Below are positions 17,496 to 26,641 of a DNA stretch of 64,000 nt, piece by piece (position 1 is the stretch's first letter; every line of letters starts with the position of its first letter). Below the pieces are notes generated by a model. It saw only the letters and a program-made list of their open reading frames with translations, was not told the DNA's origin and searched no databases. This stretch comes from Pseudooceanicola marinus (lineage in GTDB: Bacteria > Pseudomonadota > Alphaproteobacteria > Rhodobacterales > Rhodobacteraceae), in NCBI RefSeq assembly GCF_020177265.1, contig NZ_JAIVMC010000006.1, forward strand, positions 296,631-360,630, given 5' to 3'. The position numbers were made by a program, and so were the translations under genes.

Positions 17496-19817
17496 TCAGG
17501 TAAAGGTGTTGTCGCGGGGGAAGCCGCGCGGGGCCATGCGGCCCGTGCCGGCCCGCTTGCCCAGCCATTCCGAGAGCTCGGTCTCGGTCCGGGTGCGGCC
17601 GGCGGGATCGTGCCACGACAGGCCCATTTCCAGTACCAGCGTGGTCAGATCCGACAGTCCGCCGTCCTTGTATTTCTGCAGGCGCACGCCCTTGCCGCGG
17701 GTCATCTCGGGCAGTTCTTCCAGCGGGAAGACCAGCACCTTGCGGTTCTCACCCACCACGGCCACGTGATCGCCCGTCACCGGCTTCACAAGCAGGGCCT
17801 TCACGCCGTCCTTGACGTTCAGCACCTGCTTGCCGGAGCGGGTCTGGGCCAGCACCTCGTCCTCGGGCACGATGAAGCCGTCGCCGGCGCTGGAGGCCAC
17901 GATCAGCCGCTCGCCGGGGCGATGGATGCGCATTGCCACGATCTCGGATTCATTGGGCAGGTCGACCATCAGCCGCACCGGTTCGCCCATGCCGCGCCCG
18001 CCCGGCAGGTTCGACGCCAGCAGCGTGTAGAACCGTCCGTTGGAGCCGAAGATCAGCAGCTTGTCGGTGGTCTCGGCATGGAAGGCGAAGCGGCCCTCGT
18101 CGCCATCCTTGAACTTCAGCTTGTCCTGAGCCGAGAGGTCGATGTGCCCCTTCATCGCCCGGATCCAGCCCATCTTGGAGCAGACCACGGTGACCGGCTC
18201 GCGCTCGATCATCGCCTCCAGCGGCACTTCCTCCGCTTCGGCAGCGGCCTCGATCACCGTCAGGCGGTGGCCGCGGGCGTAGTCCTTGCCGAAGGTCTTC
18301 TTCGTCGCCTTCAGCTCATCCGCGATGCGCGCCCATTGCAGATCGGGGGTGGCCAGCAGATCTTCCAGCCCCGCGCGCTCTTCCATCAGGGCGTCGCGTT
18401 CGCGCAGCAGCTCCATCTCTTCGAGACGCCGCAGGCTGCGCAGGCGCATGTTGAGGATCGCCTCGACCTGCACCTCGGTCAGCTCGCCGTCGTCGCCTTC
18501 GGACAGCGGCGAGACATAATCCTTCTCGTCGCGGGCGCGGGCGCGTTTCTTCGACCAGTCCTCGGCCAGCAGCGCGGCCTTGGGATCGTCGTCGTAGCGG
18601 ATGATGTCGATTACCCGGTCGAGGTTGAGGAAGGCGGTGACGAGGCCTTCCAGCACTTCCAGCCGGTGGTCGATCTTTTCCAGCCGGTGCTGCGAGCGGC
18701 GCTCCAGCACCTCGCGGCGGTGATCGAGGAAGGCGCGCAGCACCTCCTTCAGCGAGCAGACCTTGGGGGTCAGCCCGTCGATCAGCACGTTCATGTTCAG
18801 GCTGAACTTGATCTCCAGGTCCGAGTTGCGGAACAGCATGCCCATCAGCAGCTCCGGGTCGACGTTCTTCGACCGGGGTTCCAGCACCATGCGGATGTCA
18901 TCGGCGCTTTCGTCGCGGATGTCGGCCAGGATCGGGATCTTCTTGGTCTGGATCAGCTCGGCGATACGTTCGACCAGCTTCGACTTCTGCACCTGGTAGG
19001 GGATCTCGGTCACGACGATCTGCCAGGTGCCACGGCCCAGGTCCTCGACCTCCCACTTGGCGCGCAGGCGGAAGCTGCCACGGCCGGTGCGATAGGCCTT
19101 GGCGATGTTTTCGGGGCTTTCGACCAGCACGCCGCCCGTGGGGAAATCCGGGCCCGGCACATATTGCAGCAGCGTGTCGTCGCGCACGTCCGGCACCTTG
19201 ATCATGTGCAGGCAGGCGTTGACCAGCTCGACGATATTGTGCGGCGGGATGTTCGTCGCCATGCCGACCGCGATGCCGGACGAGCCGTTGGCCAGCAGGT
19301 TCGGGAAGGAGGCGGGCAGCACCACCGGTTCGGTCAGCGTGCCGTCGTAGTTGTCGCGGAAATCGACGGCGTCCTCGGTCAGCCCTTCCATCATCGCCTC
19401 GGCGACGGCGGTCAGGCGGGCCTCGGTGTATCGGCTGGCAGCGGGATTGTCGCCGTCGATGTTGCCGAAGTTGCCCTGGCCGTCGACCAGCGGGTAGCGG
19501 ACGTTGAAATCCTGCGCCAGGCGGGCCATCGCGTCATAGATCGCCGCATCGCCATGGGGGTGATAGTTGCCCATCACGTCGCCCGAGATCTTCGACGATT
19601 TGCGGAAGCGCGAGGTGCCGGTCAGCTTCAGCTCGCGCATCGCGTAGAGAATGCGCCGGTGCACCGGCTTCAACCCGTCGCGGGCATCGGGCAGCGCCCG
19701 GTGCATGATCGTCGACAGCGCATAGGTCAGATAGCGCTCGCCAATGGCGCGGCGCAGCGGCTCCGCCAGCTGCTCGCCGGAACCGGATTCGGGAACGTCT
19801 TGGGTCTCGTCACTCAT
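17496..19817 (-). CDS. parC: DNA topoisomerase IV subunit A
   Basis: Catalytic subunit of topoisomerase IV, decatenating daughter chromosomes together with ParE. 773 residues, starting MSDETQD. The winged-helix region has [12 protein letters not shown] and HPHGD, and the catalytic tyrosine lies in [10 protein letters not shown] (Y130). The C-terminal half carries beta-pinwheel repeats (for example [10 protein letters not shown] and [13 protein letters not shown]), fewer than a typical GyrA and without a GyrA box that I can see, which favours ParC. At the position of E. coli ParC Ser80 in the quinolone-binding helix this protein has Ala (A91, in [10 protein letters not shown]). Confidence 0.93.
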   Translation of the reverse strand: MSDETQDVPESGSGEQLAEPLRRAIGERYLTYALSTIMHRALPDARDGLKPVHRRILYAMRELKLTGTSRFRKSSKISGDVMGNYHPHGDAAIYDAMARLAQDFNVRYPLVDGQGNFGNIDGDNPAASRYTEARLTAVAEAMMEGLTEDAVDFRDNYDGTLTEPVVLPASFPNLLANGSSGIAVGMATNIPPHNIVELVNACLHMIKVPDVRDDTLLQYVPGPDFPTGGVLVESPENIAKAYRTGRGSFRLRAKWEVEDLGRGTWQIVVTEIPYQVQKSKLVERIAELIQTKKIPILADIRDESADDIRMVLEPRSKNVDPELLMGMLFRNSDLEIKFSLNMNVLIDGLTPKVCSLKEVLRAFLDHRREVLERRSQHRLEKIDHRLEVLEGLVTAFLNLDRVIDIIRYDDDPKAALLAEDWSKKRARARDEKDYVSPLSEGDDGELTEVQVEAILNMRLRSLRRLEEMELLRERDALMEERAGLEDLLATPDLQWARIADELKATKKTFGKDYARGHRLTVIEAAAEAEEVPLEAMIEREPVTVVCSKMGWIRAMKGHIDLSAQDKLKFKDGDEGRFAFHAETTDKLLIFGSNGRFYTLLASNLPGGRGMGEPVRLMVDLPNESEIVAMRIHRPGERLIVASSAGDGFIVPEDEVLAQTRSGKQVLNVKDGVKALLVKPVTGDHVAVVGENRKVLVFPLEELPEMTRGKGVRLQKYKDGGLSDLTTLVLEMGLSWHDPAGRTRTETELSEWLGKRAGTGRMAPRGFPRDNTFT

Positions 19818-19998
19818 GGCTGCGGTGATAGCCGCAGGCCGCGCGGCGGTAAAGCGCCGGCTGCGTCCAAGACACGGATTGCGGATCGGCAAGGAACTTC
19901 CTGCCCGCAACGGGGTTGGTCCGGCAACACAGCGTCGCGGCGGGAACCTGCCAAAGTCCAGACCGCGTCACGCAGAAAACCGCTGCCCGGAGGTCCCG

Positions 19999-20691
19999 AT
20001 GTTCCGCTTCATGACTGCCACGACCCTTGTGCTTACCGCCGCCTTTTACCAACAGAGCGGAGGCGCGGATTTTGAACCCTGGGAGCGCGAGCTGCCCGAC
20101 TACGTCCGCACCGAGGCCCCCACGCCCTACACCCTGGCCCGCACCGATGCGGGCGCATCCGGCGCCCCGATGGCCGCCCAGGCTGCCACCCGCCCCGCGG
20201 TCTTCGTGTCCAGCGCACAGCCCGAAGCGGCGCCGGTGCGCCTGGCCTCCATCGCGGGCCAGAACGACAGCGGTCTCGACCCGGCGCTGGACGGCATGCG
20301 GTTCGCCACCGTCACCAATGCCTCCCTGCCCGCCGACGGCGGCCTGCCCGAAAGCTCGACCCGCCGCGAGGTGACGCCCGAGGCGGCCCAGCAGATGACG
20401 CCGACCACAGAGGAACGTCAGGCCGTGCTGCGCGGCACCCTGCCCGCCACCGCCGGTGACGCCCCCGAAGCCAGCGCCGTCGACACCCCCGCGCGCGACC
20501 TGCGCCAGGTCTCGGGCGACCGGGTAAACCTGCGCGCCGGCCCTGGTACCAGCTACGGCGTGCTGACCACGCTGGACGAAGGCGCCGAGGTCGAGGTGAT
20601 CGACACCAGCAACGGCTGGGTGAAGCTGAAGACCGCCGACAGCGGGCGCATCGGCTGGATGGCCGACTGGCTGGTCAGCGCCGCGAAGTAA
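19999..20691 (+). CDS. SH3 domain-containing exported protein
   Basis: 230-residue protein with a weak N-terminal export signal (MFRFMTATTLVLTAAFYQ). A disordered Ala/Pro/Thr-rich middle follows, then one C-terminal bacterial SH3 domain (about residues 165-228: VNLRAGPGTSYGVLTTL to GWMADWLV). Such domains bind peptidoglycan or mediate envelope contacts. I start at the ATG at 19999, after AGGTCCC; the open frame extends upstream through the parC promoter region. It is divergent from parC with a 181 bp gap. No enzyme motif is visible. Confidence 0.75.
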   Translation: MFRFMTATTLVLTAAFYQQSGGADFEPWERELPDYVRTEAPTPYTLARTDAGASGAPMAAQAATRPAVFVSSAQPEAAPVRLASIAGQNDSGLDPALDGMRFATVTNASLPADGGLPESSTRREVTPEAAQQMTPTTEERQAVLRGTLPATAGDAPEASAVDTPARDLRQVSGDRVNLRAGPGTSYGVLTTLDEGAEVEVIDTSNGWVKLKTADSGRIGWMADWLVSAAK

Positions 20692-20744
20692 GGCATCCCC
20701 CACATCGCAGTTCCCTCCCCGTGCGCTCTCTCGCACGGGATCCC

Positions 20745-20770
20745 GACCCGGCGGCCTTGCCCGCCGGGTC
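20745..20770 (+). terminator. Possible terminator of the SH3 gene
   Basis: Perfect stem GACCCGGCGG / CCGCCGGGTC with a 6-base loop, followed by TCT. A second hairpin CCGTGCG/CGCACGG lies just before it (20719-20738). No long T-run. Confidence 0.4.
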
Positions 20771-20791
20771 TCTGCGTTGCATAGCAGGGGC

Positions 20792-21631
20792 ATGACCAAA
20801 AGCATCCTCATCACCGGCTGTTCCTCCGGCATCGGATATGACGCCGCCCACGGGCTGAAGGCGCACGGCTGGCGCGTCTTCGCCACCGCGCGCAAGCCCG
20901 AGGACGTGGCCCGGCTGGCCGCGGAAGGGCTGGAGGCGCTGCATCTGGACTACGCCGACCAGGCCTCGATCGAGGCGGCGCTGGCCGAGGTGCTGGCCGC
21001 CACCGGCGGGCGGCTCGACGCGGTTTTCAACAACGGCGCCTTCGCCATTCCGGGACCTGCCGAGGACATCTCGCGCGAGGCGATGCGGGCGCTGTTCGAG
21101 GCGAACTTCATGGGACCCCATGCGCTGAACCGGCTGGTGATCCCGGTGATGCGCGCCCAGGGCGGCGGGCGGATCGTCAACTGTTCCTCGGTGCTGGGAC
21201 TGGTCGCCGCCCCGTGGCGCGGCGCCTACAACGCGTCGAAATTCGCCCTGGAAGGGCTGACCGACACCATGCGGCTGGAACTGGCGGGCAGCGGCGTGCA
21301 CGCCATCCTGCTGGAACCGGGCCCAATCCGCACCGATTTCCGCAAGAATGCCATCAAGGCGTTTGAGACATGGGTCGACTGGGAAGCCTCGGACCGGGCG
21401 GACGAGTACCGCAATGGCCTTCTCGACATGCTCTACAAGCGAGGGCCGAAATACCAGGGCAAGGCACGCTTCGAGCTGGAGCCGGCGGCCTGCACCGCCA
21501 AGCTGATCCGCGCGCTGGAAGATCCCCGCCCAAAGCCCCGATACATGGTCACGACGCCCACCTATATCGCCGCCACCCTGCGCCGCCTGCTGCCGGCGCG
21601 CCTGCTGGACCGGGTGACGAAGAACGCCTGA
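20792..21631 (+). CDS. Short-chain dehydrogenase/reductase (SDR family)
   Basis: 279-residue cytoplasmic NAD(P)-dependent oxidoreductase of the classical SDR type. The TGCSSGIG cofactor motif is at residues 8-15, NNGAF follows strand 4 (NNAG variant), and the catalytic triad is Ser in NCSSVLG and Tyr/Lys in YNASK. The C-terminal extension and overall look resemble the bacterial SDRs annotated as similar to 17-beta-hydroxysteroid or retinol dehydrogenases; the substrate is unknown. The ATG after GCAGGGGC is preferred to a TTG five codons upstream. No operon partner is close enough to suggest a pathway. Confidence 0.85.
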   Translation: MTKSILITGCSSGIGYDAAHGLKAHGWRVFATARKPEDVARLAAEGLEALHLDYADQASIEAALAEVLAATGGRLDAVFNNGAFAIPGPAEDISREAMRALFEANFMGPHALNRLVIPVMRAQGGGRIVNCSSVLGLVAAPWRGAYNASKFALEGLTDTMRLELAGSGVHAILLEPGPIRTDFRKNAIKAFETWVDWEASDRADEYRNGLLDMLYKRGPKYQGKARFELEPAACTAKLIRALEDPRPKPRYMVTTPTYIAATLRRLLPARLLDRVTKNA

Positions 21632-21723
21632 GCAGGCCGTCACCGCCCGGCCCTGCGACGAAAACTGTTGTCGCTTTTTGCCCGCTGCCGCCCTAGGTAT
21701 CGGGGAACCGAAAAGGAGAGCCC

Positions 21724-21921
21724 ATGGCCCAGGACCCCCTCTTCCTCGTCGCCGCCGGCGCGGTGCTGATCGTTGCCATCATCCTGATGCTGGGGATCGG
21801 CAACTTCGCCAAGAGCGGCAATCCCAAGACCTCCAACAAGCTGATGCAATGGCGGATCGCGGCGCAGTTCATCGCCGTGCTGCTGATCCTCGCCTTCGTC
21901 CTCATCCGCGGAAAGGGCTGA
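21724..21921 (+). CDS. HIG1-domain twin transmembrane protein
   Basis: 65-residue membrane protein with two helices (about residues 5-25 and 44-62) around a polar loop rich in Ser, Asn and Lys. MLGIGNFAKSGNPKTSNKLM and QWRIAAQFIAVLL fit the HIG1 (hypoxia-induced) family, PF04588. In bacteria and mitochondria members associate with cytochrome oxidase complexes. It has a good AGGAG site and ends 4 bp before the adenosyltransferase gene, so the two are cotranscribed. Confidence 0.8.
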   Translation: MAQDPLFLVAAGAVLIVAIILMLGIGNFAKSGNPKTSNKLMQWRIAAQFIAVLLILAFVLIRGKG

Positions 21922-21925
21922 CCCC

Positions 21926-22498
21926 ATGGTCGTACTGTCGAAGATCTACACCCGCACCGGCGATGCCGGGGAAACCGCCCTGGGCGACGGGACCCGGGTG
22001 CCGAAACCCTCCCTGCGGGTCGAGGCCTATGGCACCTCGGATGAAACCAATGCCGCCGTGGGTCTGGCGCGCCTGCATGCGAGCGGCGAGATGGACGAGG
22101 CGCTGGCCCGGATCCAGAACGACCTCTTCGACCTTGGCGCCGACCTGGCGCGCCCGGCGATGGAGAGGGACCACGAGGCACCCTATACGCCGCTGCGCAT
22201 CTTGGCCTCCCAGGTGGACCGGCTGGAGGCGGAGATCGACGTGATGAACGCCGACCTGCAGCCCCTGCGCAGCTTCGTCCTGCCCGGCGGCTGCGCCCTG
22301 TCGGCCAACCTGCACCTGTGCCGCACCGTCTGCCGCCGGGCCGAGCGGCTGGCCGTGGCGCTGATGGCCGAGGAGGGCTGCAACGCCGACGCGGTGAAAT
22401 ACCTCAACCGTCTGTCGGACTGGTTCTTCGTCGCCTCGCGCATCGCCAATGACGGCGGCGCCAAGGACGTGCTCTGGGTGCCCGGCGCCACGCGCTGA
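21926..22498 (+). CDS. Cob(I)yrinic acid a,c-diamide adenosyltransferase, PduO-type
   Basis: ATP:corrinoid adenosyltransferase making adenosylcobalamin, cytoplasmic. 190 residues, starting MVVLSKIYTRTGDAGETALGDG, the ATP-binding N-terminal signature of PduO/MMAB enzymes. It then has EAYGTSDETNAAVGLA, LFDLGADLARP, and the C-terminal RRAERLAVAL and YLNRLSDWFFVASR motifs, which contribute to the active site. Length and motifs are complete. It follows the HIG1 gene by 4 bp. The product would feed B12-dependent mutases elsewhere in the genome. Confidence 0.92.
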   Translation: MVVLSKIYTRTGDAGETALGDGTRVPKPSLRVEAYGTSDETNAAVGLARLHASGEMDEALARIQNDLFDLGADLARPAMERDHEAPYTPLRILASQVDRLEAEIDVMNADLQPLRSFVLPGGCALSANLHLCRTVCRRAERLAVALMAEEGCNADAVKYLNRLSDWFFVASRIANDGGAKDVLWVPGATR

Positions 22499-22510
22499 TG
22501 GCACCGGCAG

Positions 22511-22572
22511 AGGGGGGCTCTGCCCCCCGCTGCGCTCCCCCCGGAGTATTTCCAGCCCAAGTATGGGAATAA
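22511..22572 (+). repeat. Intergenic repeat, copy e
   Basis: GGGGGGC-TCT-GCCCCCC hairpin, then GCTCCCCCCGGAGTATTTCC and AGCCCAAGTATGGGAATAAG. It starts 12 bp after the adenosyltransferase stop and faces copy f. Confidence 0.75.
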
Positions 22573-22667
22573 GACCCGCGCCAGACAGGCGCCCGCGCTC
22601 TTCCCCTCATGCCCGCGCAACCGACGGACAAGGGAAGCGGGCGCCGATCAAGCGCCCCCGCCCTGTT

Positions 22668-22720
22668 CCATACGATGGCTGAAAATACTCTCGCCGAAGG
22701 CAATCGGCCGTCAGGCCGAT
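22668..22720 (-). repeat. Intergenic repeat, copy f (inverted relative to e)
   Basis: On the minus strand: ATCGGCC/GGCCGAT hairpin, TGCCTTCGGCGAGAGTATTTT, then CAGCCATCGTATGG. It lies 3 bp after the stop of the membrane protein gene. Its tail matches copy c (GCCATCGTATG) and is an imperfect inverse of copy e. Confidence 0.65.
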
Positions 22721-22723
22721 CCC

Positions 22724-23515
22724 CTACCCTGCCACAAGCCGCCGCGCGCCGGCCCAGAGCGCCAGCAGCAGGACCATCGGCAGGACCACCATCCGCAGCA
22801 GGAATACCCCGACCAGGGTCAGCGCGGCATTCAGCAAATCATCTGCCTGTTCCCAGAAGAAGCGCGCGGCGCCGCGGTAGGCCTCCCAGCTTTCGCGCCA
22901 GGACTGATCCTCCAGCGCCACCAGCTTGCCCGCCTCGGCCGCGATCATGTCGAGCGTTGTGTTGGCCCCCGCCGCCGCCTCTGCGGTCAGGACCTCGCCG
23001 CCCCAGACCCCCAGCACGAAGGCCAGCGGCAGCGCGATGGCGAAGGCAAAGCCCAGCCCCCCGCAGATCCCGCCCAGGCGGCGCAGCGCAGGCGGGGCGC
23101 GATGCCAGCCGGTCGCAGCCTCGCAGCCGCCGCGGGTCAGCAGCGCCAGGGCCAGCAGGGCGAAGCCCACCGAGGCGACGGGCGCCAGCGAGATTTTCAG
23201 CACCCCGGTCAGCACCGCCACGGCAAAGATCGCCGCCGAGACCCGTTCCACCGTGTCGTCCACCGGCTCCAGCCATTTCAGCGGCTGGACCGACCCTTCG
23301 ACCACAAGCGAGCCGCCAACCTCGACCTCCTGCGCGGCCGAGAGGAAGGCGTTGATCGCGCGCAGGCTGACATAGGTGGCGCCGGCGGCCACGGCGATCT
23401 CGCCCTGGTAGGCCTCGGCGCGGGTGGTCAGGGGATTTTCCCGCGGCATCGCCGCCAGCAGGAGGCAGAGCGCTGCCAGCACGAGCGACAGGAGCGTGTT
23501 GCGGGCAGAGCGCAT
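22724..23515 (-). CDS. Hypothetical integral membrane protein
   Basis: 263-residue membrane protein I do not recognise. There is an N-terminal hydrophobic helix (about residues 8-23), a polar part with VAAGATYVSLRAINAFLSAAQEV, three or four membrane helices between about 85 and 180, and a last helix near the C-terminus (VGVFLLRMVVLPMVLLLALW). The region between, with many Trp and acidic residues (EDQSWRESWEAYRGAARFFWEQ), is predicted to be an exposed amphipathic segment. It is followed 26 bp upstream by the hydroxyacid dehydrogenase gene on the same strand, so cotranscription is likely. No function can be assigned. Confidence 0.65.
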   Translation of the reverse strand: MRSARNTLLSLVLAALCLLLAAMPRENPLTTRAEAYQGEIAVAAGATYVSLRAINAFLSAAQEVEVGGSLVVEGSVQPLKWLEPVDDTVERVSAAIFAVAVLTGVLKISLAPVASVGFALLALALLTRGGCEAATGWHRAPPALRRLGGICGGLGFAFAIALPLAFVLGVWGGEVLTAEAAAGANTTLDMIAAEAGKLVALEDQSWRESWEAYRGAARFFWEQADDLLNAALTLVGVFLLRMVVLPMVLLLALWAGARRLVAG

Positions 23516-23541
23516 GGGCGGGCCTTCCCTCGGGGGCAGCG

Positions 23542-24528
23542 TCAGAGCATGCCGGGCAGCACCAGGTCCGGCGGCCGGTGGCCATCGGCGAAGGTCTTGA
23601 TGTTGATCAGCACCTTCTCCCCCATCTCCAGCCGCCCCTCGCGGGTGGCGGAGGCCATGTGCGGCAGCAGGATCGCGTTGTCCAGCTCGCGCAGGCGCGG
23701 GTTCGACTGACGATCCCCGCCGAAGACGTCGAGGCCAGCGCCCGCGATCTCGCCCGCGCGCAGCATCCGGGTCAGGGCGTTCTCGTCGATCACCTCGCCG
23801 CGCGAGGTGTTCACGATCACTGCCTCGGGTTTCATCAGCTTCAGCCGACGTGCGTTCATCAGGTGGAAGGTCGATGGGGTATGCGGGCAGTTGATGGAGA
23901 TCACATCCATCCGCGCCACCATCTGGTCCAGGCTTTCCCAGTAGCGCGCCTTCAGATCCGTCTCGATCTCTTCGCGCAGCCGACGGCGGTTGTGGTAATG
24001 CACCTGCATGCCGAAGGCGGCGGCCCGCCGCGCCACGGCCTGGCCGATGCGGCCCATGCCGAGGATGCCGATCCGCTTGCCGGCCACCCGCGCGCCCAGC
24101 ATGCTGTCGGGCGCCCAGCCTTCCCAGTCGTCCCGCTGCATCATCGCCAGGCCTTCGGGGATGCGGCGCAGCAGGGCCAGGATCAGTGCCATGGTCATGT
24201 CGGCGGTGTCTTCCGTCACCACGTCAGGCGTGTTCGACACCAGGATGCCGCGCTGCCGCGCCGTGGCCACGTCGATATGATCGACCCCGGCGCCGAAGTT
24301 GGCGATCAGGCGCAGGTTTTCGCCGGCCTGGGACAGCAGCGACTGATCGATCCGGTCACGCAGGTTGGGCACCAGCACATCCGCGTCGCGCACCGCCTCG
24401 GCCAGCTCCTCGCGGGTCATCGGGCGGTCGGCGGGACCGAACCGCGTGTCGAACAGCTCCTCCAGGCGGGCCTCGACCCGGTCCGGCAGGCGTCGCGTGA
24501 CGACAACACTCAGGCGGCGAGATGGCAT
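23542..24528 (-). CDS. D-2-hydroxyacid dehydrogenase (glyoxylate reductase-like)
   Basis: 328-residue NAD(P)H-dependent enzyme of the D-isomer-specific 2-hydroxyacid dehydrogenase family, similar to GyaR-type glyoxylate reductases. Substrate domain motif NFGAGVDHID, nucleotide-binding GMGRIGQAVA (about 157-166), catalytic Arg in NTSRGEV (R243) and catalytic His in LLPHMASAT (H290) are present. The position normally held by the catalytic Glu (in DVFEGEP-like motifs) reads DVFGGDRQSNP, so an Asp (D272) replaces it. The ATG at 24528 is preferred to one 8 codons upstream. It is divergent from the SH3 gene. Confidence 0.85.
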   Translation of the reverse strand: MPSRRLSVVVTRRLPDRVEARLEELFDTRFGPADRPMTREELAEAVRDADVLVPNLRDRIDQSLLSQAGENLRLIANFGAGVDHIDVATARQRGILVSNTPDVVTEDTADMTMALILALLRRIPEGLAMMQRDDWEGWAPDSMLGARVAGKRIGILGMGRIGQAVARRAAAFGMQVHYHNRRRLREEIETDLKARYWESLDQMVARMDVISINCPHTPSTFHLMNARRLKLMKPEAVIVNTSRGEVIDENALTRMLRAGEIAGAGLDVFGGDRQSNPRLRELDNAILLPHMASATREGRLEMGEKVLINIKTFADGHRPPDLVLPGML

Positions 24529-24635
24529 GGGCGGGCTCCTCTGTCTTCCCATTCCGGTCTTTCGCAGGCAAAGTGGCCCAAAGAACGTGAGGGTACAAGA
24601 ATAACCCCGCGGAGGCAGCAGAAACGGGCAACATC

Positions 24636-25271
24636 ATGAGACCATTGCGCAAGCGCGTCCTGGCGCTTTCGGTGTCGTTCTTCGCGATCGCCGGTGTCCT
24701 GGCGGCATCCGAAACGCCGCAATCCGCCGAAGAACCGAGTGAGACCCGGCAGCAAACCGCCCAGTCCGAGACCGAAGCGGGCGCCACGACCGACACCCAG
24801 GTGGCCGTTGCCGCCAGCGAAGAGCCCCCCGCCCAGGTGCAACAGCTGGGCCCGGAAACCAACCTGCCCCTGCCCCGTTTCGTCTCGATGAAAAGCGATC
24901 GCGCCCATGTGCGCCGCGGACCTTCGACGACCCATCGGGTCGACTGGGAATTCCTGCGCCGCGACATGCCGGTGGAAGTGGTGGCCGAATATGGCCACTG
25001 GCGCCAGATCCGCGACCATGACGGCGTCGGCGGCTGGGTCCACTACGTGCTGATCTCGGGCAACCGCACCGTGCTGGTGGAGGATGAGATGCTCGACCTG
25101 CATTTCCAGCCCTCGCCCGAGGCGCGCGTGGTGGCCCGGCTGGAACAGGGGGTCATCGCCGATCTGGGCAAATGCGATCGCGACTGGTGTCGCGTGACCG
25201 CCGGTGGTCATCGGGGCTGGGCGCCGAAAACCTCTCTCTGGGGCGTCACCGCGGACGAGATCCGCGACTAA
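24636..25271 (+). CDS. SH3-like domain protein, exported
   Basis: 211-residue protein with a signal peptide (RKRVLALSVSFFAIAGVLAAS), then a disordered Glu/Thr/Ala-rich linker to about residue 80. Two consecutive SH3-like modules follow: SDRAHVRRGPSTTHRVDW to GGWVHYVLISG, and LHFQPSPEARVVARLEQG to CRVTAGGHRGWAPKTSLWG. This is the bacterial SH3 (DUF1058-type) architecture seen in many alphaproteobacteria. A role in the envelope is inferred; no catalytic residues are seen. It is divergent from the hydroxyacid dehydrogenase gene with 107 bp between them. Confidence 0.8.
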   Translation: MRPLRKRVLALSVSFFAIAGVLAASETPQSAEEPSETRQQTAQSETEAGATTDTQVAVAASEEPPAQVQQLGPETNLPLPRFVSMKSDRAHVRRGPSTTHRVDWEFLRRDMPVEVVAEYGHWRQIRDHDGVGGWVHYVLISGNRTVLVEDEMLDLHFQPSPEARVVARLEQGVIADLGKCDRDWCRVTAGGHRGWAPKTSLWGVTADEIRD

Positions 25272-25622
25272 GGCCGATCGGACCGACGCCGCCCAGATAC
25301 GCGGCGCCAAGAGGCCCCCGGGCGACGCCCCTTTTTCGCGCCCCATGCCTCGATTCGCCGGCAACATGGCGACCGGAAGGTTCCGCCCCCGTCTGGTCCC
25401 GAGAGAAAGAGAGGCACTGGCAACGAATACCGCACATTCGACCCTGCGAGAGCCAAGACCTGCCCCCGCACTAGCGCGCCACGCGCACAGGTCGAGATGC
25501 GCAAAACCCTGTCGGAACCGCCCCCTGTGGACGCCATCCGGGGGCCGGCAAAAAACCCATCCGATTTCTGCCAAAAAGGGCTTGAACACCGGACGGGCAT
25601 TCATTAGTTAGCGCGTCACCGT
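25272..25622. other. 351 bp gap before tRNA-Gln
   Basis: No gene is seen. A short GGGC/GCCC hairpin followed by TTTTT (25319-25336) may end the SH3 transcript. Toward the right end there is a TTGAAC element that fits a tRNA promoter. The middle shows nothing I can assign. Confidence 0.5.
25582..25610 (+). promoter_or_regulatory. Putative promoter of tRNA-Gln
   Basis: TTGAAC and TAGTTA spaced by 17 bp, placing the start of transcription about 6 bases before the tRNA. The -10 match is weak. Confidence 0.4.
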
Positions 25623-25697
25623 TGGGGTGTAGCCAAGTGGTAAGGCAGCTGTTTTTGGTACAGTGTACCGTAGGTTCGAATCCTACCACCCCAGCCA
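25623..25697 (+). tRNA. tRNA-Gln (UUG anticodon)
   Basis: 75 bases with encoded CCA. Acceptor TGGGGTG pairs with CACCCCA, the anticodon stem GCTGT/ACAGT encloses TTTTGGT with anticodon TTG, and the T arm reads GTAGGTTCGAATCCTAC. Confidence 0.95.
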
Positions 25698-25856
25698 ATT
25701 TCCTTTGAAATAAACCGCTTACCGATGCGCTTCCCCAGGGGATGTGCGCGTTGTGCAGGCGTTTGCCTTCGGCCCTGACGCGCAGGCATCGCGCTTTGCG
25801 TTGCACGGCACGCCCATCCCGCTACACTTGCGGGCCTCAGGATCAGGGGGGCAGGG

Positions 25857-26552
25857 ATGCCAGAGACCAAGGCCGAAATCGCGCCGCGTTCGGCAGAGAC
25901 GACACCCGACCGCATAGCGGACCCCGAAGAGCGAGCGAAGCGACTGGGCCGTAGGGACTGGCTGAGCCTGGCGCAGAAGGTGCTGGTCGAGGAAGGCATC
26001 GACCAGGTGAAGATCCAGGTCATGGCGAAACGGCTGAACGTCGCACGGTCCTCCTTCTACTGGCATTTCTCCAGCCGCGAGGACCTGTTCCAGGCGATGC
26101 TGGATGACTGGCTGAACATGAACACCGGCCCGATCATCGAACGCGCCCTCCGGCCCGCGCCCGACATCGTTGCCGCCGTCACCAATGTCTTCGAATGCTG
26201 GGTGGACGAGGCGCTTTTCGATCCGGAACTGGACATTGCAGTCCGGCTCTGGGCCAGACGCTCGGAGAAGGTGCGCGCCGTCGTCCTGCAGGCCGATTCC
26301 ATGCGCCTGGATGCGTTGCACAAGATGTTCGCCCGCTACGGCTGCGATGACGAGGAGGCGCTGATCCGCGCCCGCGTCCTCTACTACACGCAGATCGGCC
26401 AGCACACGCTGGAAGACACGGAAACCCCTGCGCAACGGTTCTCTCACGGTCCCGCCTATCTGCACATCTTCACCGGCCAGGCCCCGGACGAGACCGAGGT
26501 CGCCGCGCTGAAGACAATCATCCGCGAGAAGTACAACCCCAAGACACGCTAG
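25857..26552 (+). CDS. TetR/AcrR family transcriptional regulator
   Basis: 231-residue DNA-binding protein. A 30-residue polar N-terminal tail precedes the TetR helix-turn-helix (about residues 35-85: LVEEGIDQVKIQVMAKRLNVARSSFYWHF and SSREDLFQAML). The C-terminal ligand domain has a helix with FECWVDEALFDPELDIAVRLWARR. It lies directly upstream of, and in the same direction as, the demethylation genes. The 152 bp between contain a nested palindrome that could be its operator, so control of the amine cluster is a reasonable guess. The ligand is unknown. Confidence 0.85.
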   Translation: MPETKAEIAPRSAETTPDRIADPEERAKRLGRRDWLSLAQKVLVEEGIDQVKIQVMAKRLNVARSSFYWHFSSREDLFQAMLDDWLNMNTGPIIERALRPAPDIVAAVTNVFECWVDEALFDPELDIAVRLWARRSEKVRAVVLQADSMRLDALHKMFARYGCDDEEALIRARVLYYTQIGQHTLEDTETPAQRFSHGPAYLHIFTGQAPDETEVAALKTIIREKYNPKTR

Positions 26553-26641
26553 GCGCAGCCCCCTCCCTCGCTGCCCGATTCGCGATCCATTCGCCGCCTG
26601 GCCCCGCCAGGTGACCAAAAAGTTTGCGCGTCACTCTTGCG

